Position numbers and translations under genes: made by a program
Notes under the pieces: model-generated
What the model saw: only the letters and a program-made list of their open reading frames with translations
The model's database searches: none
Told to the model about the DNA's origin: nothing
Shown: in pieces, positions 42,211 through 50,329 of the stretch
Position numbering within the stretch: the first letter of the stretch is position 1
Layout: each line of letters begins with the position of its first letter
Assembly (NCBI GenBank): GCA_023150375.1
Contig: JAKLLA010000018.1
Coordinates: forward strand, 92,444 to 156,443
DNA from: Burkholderiaceae bacterium
GTDB lineage: Bacteria > Pseudomonadota > Gammaproteobacteria > Burkholderiales > Burkholderiaceae_C
DNA length: 64,000 nt
Reading direction: 5' to 3'

Positions 42211-44901
42211 TCACGCCTGTTCGGACTGGGCGGTGTCCCAGGTCGCACCGAAGTGCTTGCGCAGCGGCTCCAGCGCGAGCGGCAAGGCAGCGCTGCAGGT
42301 CACGCCCAGGTACTGGGCGGCGCGAGTGGCGCCGACATACAGGAACTTGTCGAACAACTCCGGGCGGGCAGCGGCCAGTTGGTCGATGCCCACGAAGAAG
42401 ACGGCCTCGAACTCCAGCCCCTTGATGTGCTGAACATCGAAGACCCGGACGTTGCTCTCCTGCCCGACGGCCTGGCCTTCGCGGCAAGCGACCACCTGAA
42501 TGTTCTGGTTGGCGAGCGCGTGGTTCAGCGCGTTGGCCACGGGTTCTACCTCGGCTTCCGAGTTGACGAAGATCGCCGTGGACGGTAGTCGTCCGTCGAG
42601 GAACCGGTCGATCCACTGAATCCTCGCAGCCAGCCAGCCCACGGCGTCTTCAAGGGATGCGCACTCCAGAAGCACCGGGGGTTCGCCCTCGTTGTTGACC
42701 TCGGTGGGCAAGGTGGCCTCTTGGTCGGAGCCCCCGACACACGCGATGATGTCCCGGGCCAGCTCGTTGAGCTGGCGACTCTGGCGGTAGGAGACCGTGA
42801 CACGCCGGATGTCGAAGTCCGCGAAGACCCACTGCAGCTCGTCGGCAGAGCGCGCCCCCCAGGTGGTCAGCCGCTGGTTGAAGTCGCCGCAGGCAAAGAA
42901 CGACCGCAAGCGCGGGTGCGCCAGTGCCGCCATGCAGGCCAGTTGGATCGGCGAGAAGTCGGTGGCCTCATCGACGACGACCTGGCTGCGCAGGGCGCCC
43001 AGCACGGGCTTCAGCGACGCCCAGGCGGGGCTGTCGATGTCACGCATCACTGTGGGCCGCTGCAGCAGTTCGCCAGCCGACCGGAGGATCGCCAGCAGGA
43101 CGAGATCCAACTCAAGCGGGTTCAGCTCACGGGCCTCGAAGCCCGTTTTCGCATACCACCGGCCCTCGTCCTGGCGAACCTTCCGGAAGGCGCGGTAGCG
43201 CTTCTGGATGCCATCCACGTAGCGCTTGACCGGGTTCACGAATCGCCGGGCATGGGCCTGGAGCAGCAGGCTTGTACCCAGGGCGCTCAGCTCGGCGGGC
43301 GCCAGCGTGCGGTCGCCCAGCCACTCGATGACCTTGCCGTTGCGGGTGGTCTTGTTGGGGGATCGCTTGGCTGCGGCATTGCGGGCCTGCGTGCGGACCG
43401 CTTGCATGTAGGCGTTGATGGCGGCCCCAGGGCCGACCTTGGGCGCCGCCACGTCCTCGTCGTCCTCGGTGTCCTGGTCATCGTCGGCATCGGTGTCGGC
43501 AGCTTGCTGCAGGCTTTCGATGAACTTCGCCAGCTCGCTGACCAAGCCCCGATTGCGGGCGAGTTGTGCGTTCAGCGCGGCTTTGATGGTGGCGTCGGTC
43601 TCGTCCTTGAGGCGCGCCACGAACGCCTGTATGGCGGGAAGCTCGCCTGCCAATGTTGTGAACGTGGACGGCCACGGGCCATTTTCTTTGAGGGTGGCTT
43701 GCAGGCGTTTCCCCAGTTGCTGCGCCGTCGCCAGCCCGGCGCCCGCCAGCGCCTGCGCGCTGTCCATGAGCTCGGCCCGGTACGCGGCGCCTTGCCAGGC
43801 TTGAAAGTCATCGAACCAAGCGATCGGCTGGGTCACGGCCGTCGGCTGCAGGCTGTTCACTTCCTTGAGGACGAAAGTTCCGCCGCCAGTGGCGGTCCGC
43901 AGGACGCCGAAGGTCTGCCTGGCCAGGTCGCGACGGTGGTCGGCCCAGGTGCGGATGTTCTGGTCTGGTGCTGGGATACCTTCCCGGGCAAAGGCCTCCT
44001 TCAGGTACTGCTTCAACAGCTCCGTCGGCGTGAACATCAGCCAGCTCTTCCCGTGCGGCACCTGCTGACTCTGGGCGAGTTCCTCAGCGACGCGCTGCTC
44101 GTCTTCGTCCAGAAACTGGGCGTCAAGCTTTTGCCCGAGGCGACGGATCAGCGTTGTCGTCTTGCCGGTGCCGGGGGGGCCAAGCAACAGGACACGGCGA
44201 TTGAGTGGCAGGCGGAAGATCTCGTCCTGGAACTGGTCCAGCACCGGCTGGTCGCGCAGACCCATCTTGGTGATGACGCTGCGCTTCATGCCCTCGATGA
44301 CGTTCTGGCTGGCCTCGGCGCTCGCCAGCAACTGGGCGACCAGGTCCTCGACGGGTTCTGCCAGCTCTGGGTGTCGCTCCAGCAGCTTGCGCAGCGATTC
44401 GATGGTGACCGTTGGCGCATCTTCCGACTGCACGACCGTGTAGGCGTCCCAAGATCCGGCCAGGGGCGACGGGCGTAGCTGTGCTCGCTCGACGACGATC
44501 AACGCCTTGCCATCGGGGCGGACGTACTCCTCGCCGACCGGCAAGGACGCCAGGCGACCAACTGGCGCGCGATAGCTGACCAAGCCCAGGTTGGCGAGGC
44601 CTTGCTCGGCGCGGCAGAAGTAGTAGGCGGTGCGGTGCCCGTCGTCGTCTTCAGCGATGACCCGGGCGATGGCTGGCTCGCTGGCCAGCTTGCGATACGC
44701 GGACTCGTTGGCCTGGTTGACTTCGTCGAGCGCTCGCGCGGCGCGATCCGAGTTCAGCGTGTTCCCGCCGGTGGCGAGCGCGTCTATGCCGAGACGGCGC
44801 GGGTTGGCCAGCCACTGGCGGGCTGTGCTTGCCACGGTGTCGAGCTTGTCGACGACATCCTTTGCCAGCGGCTTAAGGCGTTGGCTGTGCTCCATGCTCA
44901 T
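42211..44901 (-). CDS. UvrD-like superfamily I DNA helicase
   Basis: LLGPPGTGKTTTLIRRLGQKL (Walker A), VDEATDFSPIQLACMAAL, FACGDFNQRLTTWG, VTVSYRQSRQLNELA, FDVQHIKGLEFEAVFFVGID. Confidence 0.85.
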   Translation of the reverse strand: MSMEHSQRLKPLAKDVVDKLDTVASTARQWLANPRRLGIDALATGGNTLNSDRAARALDEVNQANESAYRKLASEPAIARVIAEDDDGHRTAYYFCRAEQGLANLGLVSYRAPVGRLASLPVGEEYVRPDGKALIVVERAQLRPSPLAGSWDAYTVVQSEDAPTVTIESLRKLLERHPELAEPVEDLVAQLLASAEASQNVIEGMKRSVITKMGLRDQPVLDQFQDEIFRLPLNRRVLLLGPPGTGKTTTLIRRLGQKLDAQFLDEDEQRVAEELAQSQQVPHGKSWLMFTPTELLKQYLKEAFAREGIPAPDQNIRTWADHRRDLARQTFGVLRTATGGGTFVLKEVNSLQPTAVTQPIAWFDDFQAWQGAAYRAELMDSAQALAGAGLATAQQLGKRLQATLKENGPWPSTFTTLAGELPAIQAFVARLKDETDATIKAALNAQLARNRGLVSELAKFIESLQQAADTDADDDQDTEDDEDVAAPKVGPGAAINAYMQAVRTQARNAAAKRSPNKTTRNGKVIEWLGDRTLAPAELSALGTSLLLQAHARRFVNPVKRYVDGIQKRYRAFRKVRQDEGRWYAKTGFEARELNPLELDLVLLAILRSAGELLQRPTVMRDIDSPAWASLKPVLGALRSQVVVDEATDFSPIQLACMAALAHPRLRSFFACGDFNQRLTTWGARSADELQWVFADFDIRRVTVSYRQSRQLNELARDIIACVGGSDQEATLPTEVNNEGEPPVLLECASLEDAVGWLAARIQWIDRFLDGRLPSTAIFVNSEAEVEPVANALNHALANQNIQVVACREGQAVGQESNVRVFDVQHIKGLEFEAVFFVGIDQLAAARPELFDKFLYVGATRAAQYLGVTCSAALPLALEPLRKHFGATWDTAQSEQA

Positions 44902-47900
44902 GCGTTGCTCCCTTTGTGTTTTGGGTGGGCAGTACCACCATGAATGCCAGCACCTCGAAGTCACCGGCCCCGGCGAACTCGCCCTTCATGGCGTGCGTGC
45001 CGCCGGGCGAGAACAAGCTGGCGACGGCGCGCTCTTCGGCCTTTCCGACCACTGAAGCCACGGCCGAGGCCAGCAGCTTCTGGGCGTGCCGCATGTCCTC
45101 GCCTTGGCGGGTCAGCTTGTCGTGGCGGCTGCTGGCGCCCAGGTCGGGCAGCTCGCGGCCCAGCGCCAGGCGCTTGAGGCGGTCCAGGATGCGCTTGGCC
45201 TGAGGGTAGGCGAGCACCGTGGTGCCGTCGTCGCCCACATGGGCCAGGTAGATCGGCGCCAGTGGGTAGTCGCCGGATCCGGCGCCGGCTGGGGCCTTGC
45301 TTCCGCCAGCGCCCTCGGCCCGCAGGCAGAAGATGATGCCGGGCTCGATGTCGGCGTCGATGCTGCTCGTGACGGCGTACGCGCCCAGCGGCATGCCCTC
45401 CAGCACCGCCGGATGGTCGCGAAGGAACTGCGCGAGGTCGATGCGGAAGTCGGTCAGCGTCAGGTCGGTGATCGAGACCCCGCTGCTCAGGTCTTCCATG
45501 TCGATGACGGAGTCCTGCAGCTTCAAGAGCTGCTTGCGGCGGTACTCCAGGTCGTTCATCGGGTCGCCGGACTGTTGCTCGATGAGGTTCTCCTCACCGG
45601 TGGCTGACACGTCCAGCAGCACCATGCGCCCGCTGACGCGCTGCTCCAGGTTGATGTACTCGTCGAGCGCGATGTTCGGCCAGAAGTTGACCAGTTGGAT
45701 GCTGCGGTTGGGCGAGCCGATGCGGTCGATTCGGCCGAAGCGCTGGATGATGCGGACCGGGTTCCAGTGGATGTCGTAGTTGATGAGCCAGTCGCAGTCC
45801 TGCAGGTTCTGACCTTCAGAGATGCAGTCGGTCGCGATCAGCAGGTCAATCTCGCCTTCACCGGCCATGTCGGCCGGGCGCTCCTTGGCGCGGGGCGCGA
45901 AGGCCGACAGCACGCTGCTCATGCTCTTGCGCAGGCCCGGCAGAGTGGTCTGGATGCCGGCGCTGCCGGTGACCAGGGCGGCGTCGATGCCCAGCGTGGC
46001 CTTGGCCCAGGGCGCCAGGTTGGCGTAGAGGTACTGGGCGGTGTCCGAGAACGCAGTGAAGACGATGATCTTGCGGTTGCCGTCGTTGATGGGGTGGCGG
46101 CACTTGTCCTCGACCATCTCGCGCAGCTTGGCCAGCTTGGCGTCACGTGCGGCATCCACCTGCTGGGCGGCGGTCAGCAGCGTGTCCAGGCGGTTGCGGT
46201 CCTCCACCAGGTCCTGACGCCACCGGATGCGGTCCACGTCGCCCAGCAGCACCTTCACCTTGCGGCCGACCAGCAGCGCCTCGAAGGCCGGGTCGTCGAT
46301 GTCCACGTCGGCGATGTCCAGCTCTTCGATGCCGTCCCCGTTGGTGGCCTGGCCGGCATGCTGCTCGATCTGCGCGAGCACCGCCTCCACGTCGCGGAGT
46401 TGCCGCTGCAGCGTCAGCGCGAACGACGATACGGCGCTCTCCATGCGCTTGAGCACGTTCACCCGCAGCAGGTGGATGAGGCTTTCCTCGCGGTCGGCCT
46501 GACGGAAGAAGCTCTCGCCGCCCCGGATCTCGGTGCTGTACTTGGCGTCGTAGGCAGCCTGCTTGTGCGGCAGCACGTAGCGCAGCGGCGCGTAGGCGGC
46601 CAGGTTCAGGCGCCGGATCTCCAGGTTGATGTCCTTGATGGCGCGGAACTGGCCCGCCCGGTCCACGTCGGCCTTGATGTTGATGGGCGGCCGGCGGTCC
46701 GGAAAGCGGCCGGTCTCCTGCGTGCCGTAGTACTTCTGGATGTGCCGGCGCGACCGCGCGATCGTCAGGTGGTCCAGGAGCGTGAAGTAGTCGAAGCCCA
46801 GCATCTCGACCAGACGGCTGGGCGTGCGCTCGCGCTCTTCCAGGCCGAGCCAGCGGTTGAACTGGATCTGCGCCTTGCGCGTGGTCTGCTGGATGCTGTC
46901 GATGCCGTAGTCGGCCAGCGCGGTGTCGTCGCCTTCGGTGGCGAACGCGATTTGGTTGCGCAGGTCGGTCAGCCGGTTGTTCACCGGCGTGGCCGACAGC
47001 ATCAGCACCCGGGTCTTGACCCCTTCCCGGATGATCTTGCGCATCAGTCGGTCGTAGCGTGTCTCGGTGCCTTGCCGGGGCGACTTCTTGTTGCGGAAGT
47101 TGTGGCTCTCGTCGATGACGACCAGGTCGTAGTTGCCCCAGTTCACATGGGACAGGTCGATGTCGCCCGAGTGGCCGCCGTCGCGCGACAGGTCGGTGTG
47201 GTTCAACACGTCGTAGTTGAACCGGTCCGCCGCCAGGATGTTGCGCTTGTCGTTGGCCTTGTAGAGGGTCCAGTTGTCGCGCAGGCGCTTGGGGGCCAGG
47301 ACCAGCACGCGGTCGTTGCGCAGCTCGTGGTACTTGATGACGGCCAGGGCCTCGAAGGTCTTACCGAGGCCTACGCTGTCCGCGATGATGCAGCCGCCAA
47401 AGCGCGCCAGCTTGTCGATGGCGCCGACCACGCCATCCCGCTGGAACTTGAAGAGCTTCTTCCAGACCACCGTGTTGCGGATGCCGGTGGCCGACTTGAC
47501 GATGCGCTCTTCGTCCAGCGCATCTTCCCGCCCGCCGAACAAGTGGTTCAGCATCAGCGCGTAGATCGCGAACGGCGCCCGGTGCTCGCCGATGGACTTG
47601 AGTTGGTCGAGCAAGGCCTGGCGCGCGGCGTCCGCCGACTCAGTGGCCGACGGCAGCGTCTTCCACTGCTGATCGAACCACTGGGCAAGCATCGCGGCCT
47701 CGGCGGAGCTCTCTGAGGCTTGCGTCAGGCTCAGGGGGTTGCCGGGCGTCAGCCCCAGCCCCTCCGTGCTCATGGCCACCGAACCCATGACGACTTGCTC
47801 GGGGGTGCCCTGCGCGTTGCGCAGCACGGCCGTGCCTTGCGGGATCCGGCCGGGTGCACGCCGTACCTCCACCTGGCCCTGTAGCCAAGCAGCGCACTGA

Positions 47901-48151
47901 TTGGCCAGCCACCGGGTCTGCAGCCGATTGCGGGCTGCACGGTCGCCTTCACCGCCCTGAATCTCCAGGTCCTGGCCTTCGCCCGGCAGGATGAGCTGGG
48001 TGCTGTTCACGCGGGCCAGCGCATCGCGCAGCTCGGCGTAGGCATGCAACGAAAAGGTCGGCGTCATGAACGCCAGCAACTGGCCCGTCTTCAGGTGGGG
48101 GCGCAGTAGGTCGATGGCGCGGTCAGCGCCTCGGTTCTGTACCAGCTTCAT
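44873..48151 (-). CDS. SNF2-type superfamily II helicase with PLD-like N-terminal region
   Basis: GGCIIADSVGLGKTFEALAVIKYHELRNDRVLVLAPKRLRDNW, LVVIDESHNFRN, DLLIATDCISEGQNLQDCDWLINYDIHWNPVRIIQRFGRIDRIGS. Confidence 0.88.
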   Translation of the reverse strand: MKLVQNRGADRAIDLLRPHLKTGQLLAFMTPTFSLHAYAELRDALARVNSTQLILPGEGQDLEIQGGEGDRAARNRLQTRWLANQCAAWLQGQVEVRRAPGRIPQGTAVLRNAQGTPEQVVMGSVAMSTEGLGLTPGNPLSLTQASESSAEAAMLAQWFDQQWKTLPSATESADAARQALLDQLKSIGEHRAPFAIYALMLNHLFGGREDALDEERIVKSATGIRNTVVWKKLFKFQRDGVVGAIDKLARFGGCIIADSVGLGKTFEALAVIKYHELRNDRVLVLAPKRLRDNWTLYKANDKRNILAADRFNYDVLNHTDLSRDGGHSGDIDLSHVNWGNYDLVVIDESHNFRNKKSPRQGTETRYDRLMRKIIREGVKTRVLMLSATPVNNRLTDLRNQIAFATEGDDTALADYGIDSIQQTTRKAQIQFNRWLGLEERERTPSRLVEMLGFDYFTLLDHLTIARSRRHIQKYYGTQETGRFPDRRPPINIKADVDRAGQFRAIKDINLEIRRLNLAAYAPLRYVLPHKQAAYDAKYSTEIRGGESFFRQADREESLIHLLRVNVLKRMESAVSSFALTLQRQLRDVEAVLAQIEQHAGQATNGDGIEELDIADVDIDDPAFEALLVGRKVKVLLGDVDRIRWRQDLVEDRNRLDTLLTAAQQVDAARDAKLAKLREMVEDKCRHPINDGNRKIIVFTAFSDTAQYLYANLAPWAKATLGIDAALVTGSAGIQTTLPGLRKSMSSVLSAFAPRAKERPADMAGEGEIDLLIATDCISEGQNLQDCDWLINYDIHWNPVRIIQRFGRIDRIGSPNRSIQLVNFWPNIALDEYINLEQRVSGRMVLLDVSATGEENLIEQQSGDPMNDLEYRRKQLLKLQDSVIDMEDLSSGVSITDLTLTDFRIDLAQFLRDHPAVLEGMPLGAYAVTSSIDADIEPGIIFCLRAEGAGGSKAPAGAGSGDYPLAPIYLAHVGDDGTTVLAYPQAKRILDRLKRLALGRELPDLGASSRHDKLTRQGEDMRHAQKLLASAVASVVGKAEERAVASLFSPGGTHAMKGEFAGAGDFEVLAFMVVLPTQNTKGATHEHGAQPTP

Positions 48152-48462
48152 CGTGCGCGTTCAACCTCCACGGCCGCGCCGACCGCCGGGGCGGCCGGGG
48201 CGGCCGGGGCCGCGGTCCAACCGCTGCTCTCCGAACGGTCAATGCACCATCCAACGGATGCGCAATAGGGGGTGAGATCAGTGACCTCAAGAGAACCAGC
48301 AACCCCCTTGACGCTCATGATTTCTCCCGACTTTCGGGCCATAGGAACTTGCAATACTGATCCTTTAGGGTCGAGTTTAGGCCAGTCCAACACGAGAATT
48401 TGCATCGGACTCAAGAGTAGCTGGATCACCTCAAGTACTTCTGCACATTGGGCAGTCAACAC
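48148..48462 (-). CDS. Small hypothetical ORF overlapping the helicase start (ATGA); start uncertain
   Basis: 105-aa ORF (GTG start) ending in AAPAAPAAPAVGAAVEVERAR, with stop overlapping the helicase ATG; an internal ATG (MQILVLDWP) is also possible. Confidence 0.4.
   Translation of the reverse strand: MLTAQCAEVLEVIQLLLSPMQILVLDWPKLDPKGSVLQVPMARKSGEIMSVKGVAGSLEVTDLTPYCASVGWCIDRSESSGWTAAPAAPAAPAVGAAVEVERAR
48188..48213. repeat. Short tandem repeat (GGGGCGGCC)n, about 2-3 copies
   Basis: ggggcggccggggcggccggggccgcg. Confidence 0.6.
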
Positions 48463-48880
48463 CTCAACCCAAACTGCCGATCCCGCGCCTTGCTCTTCTG
48501 ATCACGGATCCAGTCCTGCATCTGCCCGGTCTGGGGCTGACGGGCCATGTTTTCGAGCTGGGTGATGCGGGCATCCAGCGCCTTGCATTCGGCGGCCTTG
48601 CCCTGGCCGGTGGCTTGGACCACCTAGCCGTCCACCACCACGGTGTGGGTGGAATGTTGGGTCACGCTGCCCTGCGGCACCGGTGCTGGGGCCTGGTAGA
48701 GGCCGGCGGCGCGGGCACGGACTCGATGCGGTCGAGGAGTGCGCCGTGCTCGCGGCAGTGGGCGCTGGACCGGAAGGTGTCGCCGAAGCTGGCCGCGTCG
48801 CGGGCCGCTGCGATCTCGCAGCGCGAGTCGGCCCCGGCGCCGCCCACCGCCGAGAAGCGGCGCAGCAGCTGGGCCCTCAG
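48456..48880 (-). pseudogene. Decayed DUF4124-like/hypothetical Burkholderiales protein gene with in-frame TAG
   Basis: RFSAVGGAGADSRCEIAAARDAASFGDTFRSSAHCREHGALLDRIES...SVTQHSTHTVVVDG*VVQATGQGKAAECKALDARITQLENMARQPQTGQMQDWIRDQKSKARDRQFGLRC*. Confidence 0.55.
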
Positions 48881-49036
48881 CCGCAGGCCGATGTGGCAGC
48901 CCGGCCCGGCTCGTCCGTCGAGGGTTTAGAGCGCGACGGCATGGACCTGTGGGGCCAGCCGGGTGATAGAGCGCACGCGCAGCATGGACGGCGCACTTAT
49001 CGATGGAGGTCTTCTTGCAAGGGTTTGGGCTGCGGC

Positions 49037-50254
49037 TCAGAGCATCTCTCTCCAGCGCGCCTCGCCGTCGAAGACGGCCGCGACGGGCCGGATGCGCTCG
49101 TAGGGGATGGCCTCGTGGTTGGCCAGGGCCGGGGTGCGGTTCTGCATGAACTCGCGCACCGCGGCCAGCAGGCAGCGCCGCACCGCCAGAACCGCACCGT
49201 CGCCAGCGCCCAGGTACTCCTTGCTGCGGTCGACGATCGGACCCATGCTCATGATCACCGCGAAGTCCTCGGTGCCCAGCGCCTGGGTAAAGCCGGTGAA
49301 GTGGCCGTTCTTCATGGCCTCGCGGTCCTGGCCCCAGTTGTCCTCGGGCGGGCCCGGCGGCAGCGGCGGCCAGGACTCGGGGCGGGTGTCCGACACCTGC
49401 TGGGTGATCTCCACCGGCTGGTCGAAGTCGTAGACGATGTTCCAGTAGCACAGGTGCTCGTCGTCCACCGGCACGGCGAAGAAGAAGTTGCCGCCGCGCG
49501 ACTGGCTGCGCCCGGGCGCCACCACGCCGTACCAGGGCAGCACGAAGGAGTTGGTCCGCACGTACGAGCTGCCGTCGGCGAGCGCGCGCACCGAGGCGTA
49601 GCGGAAGCCGTAGGGCTTCTGCTCGACGTGGTAGACCGGCGCCATGTTGGCCGACGACAGGCGGATGTCGCCCACGCTGGAGAGCCAGCTCTGGTGCAGC
49701 ATGCCGAGGTGGGCCGAGTCCATCGTCGTCTCCACGCCCTGCAGCCAGTTGGCGGGCACCGTCTGGCACACCGCCACCACATGGCCGGGCGGCAGGCCGC
49801 AGAACTCGAAGTTCTGGAACTTCGGCGGCGTGTCGCCCTCGCCGAGCCACACCCAGTAGATGCCGCCCTCCTCGCGCACGGGGTAGTGCTCGAGCGGCAC
49901 GTGCTTGCAGTACTCGGCCTCGTTGGCCGGCTGGGTGGGCACGGCCACGGTGACGCCCTCGACGCTGAACTTCCAGCCGTGGTAGATGCAGCGCAGCGCG
50001 TTGTCCTCGTTGCGCGCCAGGGCCATCGAGGCGCCGCGGTGCGGGCAGGCCTCGTCGAAGAAGCCCACCTTGCCGCCGGTGGCGCGGAAGGCCACGTAGT
50101 TGCGGCCCAGCAGGCGCACCCGCCTGGGCTTGCCGTCGGCTTCCAGCTGGGCCGACAGGCCGGCGGGGATCCACCAGTGCTGGCGGATCATGCGCCCCAT
50201 CGGGGCATCGCCGCTGACGCGGGTGAGCAGCTCGTTGTCTTCACGGGACAGCAT
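49037..50254 (-). CDS. Rieske [2Fe-2S] aromatic ring-hydroxylating oxygenase alpha subunit (locus B)
   Basis: MLSREDNELLTRVSGDAPMGRM...CPHRGAS...CIYHGWKFSVEG...NWLQGVETTMDSAHLGMLHQ. Confidence 0.92.
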   Translation of the reverse strand: MLSREDNELLTRVSGDAPMGRMIRQHWWIPAGLSAQLEADGKPRRVRLLGRNYVAFRATGGKVGFFDEACPHRGASMALARNEDNALRCIYHGWKFSVEGVTVAVPTQPANEAEYCKHVPLEHYPVREEGGIYWVWLGEGDTPPKFQNFEFCGLPPGHVVAVCQTVPANWLQGVETTMDSAHLGMLHQSWLSSVGDIRLSSANMAPVYHVEQKPYGFRYASVRALADGSSYVRTNSFVLPWYGVVAPGRSQSRGGNFFFAVPVDDEHLCYWNIVYDFDQPVEITQQVSDTRPESWPPLPPGPPEDNWGQDREAMKNGHFTGFTQALGTEDFAVIMSMGPIVDRSKEYLGAGDGAVLAVRRCLLAAVREFMQNRTPALANHEAIPYERIRPVAAVFDGEARWREML

Positions 50255-50329
50255 CGGGGTTCTCCTGGGCAGAGTGGGAGCAGGGAACGAACGGAGGGGG
50301 ACCGGAGGGCGAACGGGCCGACCGGTGGC

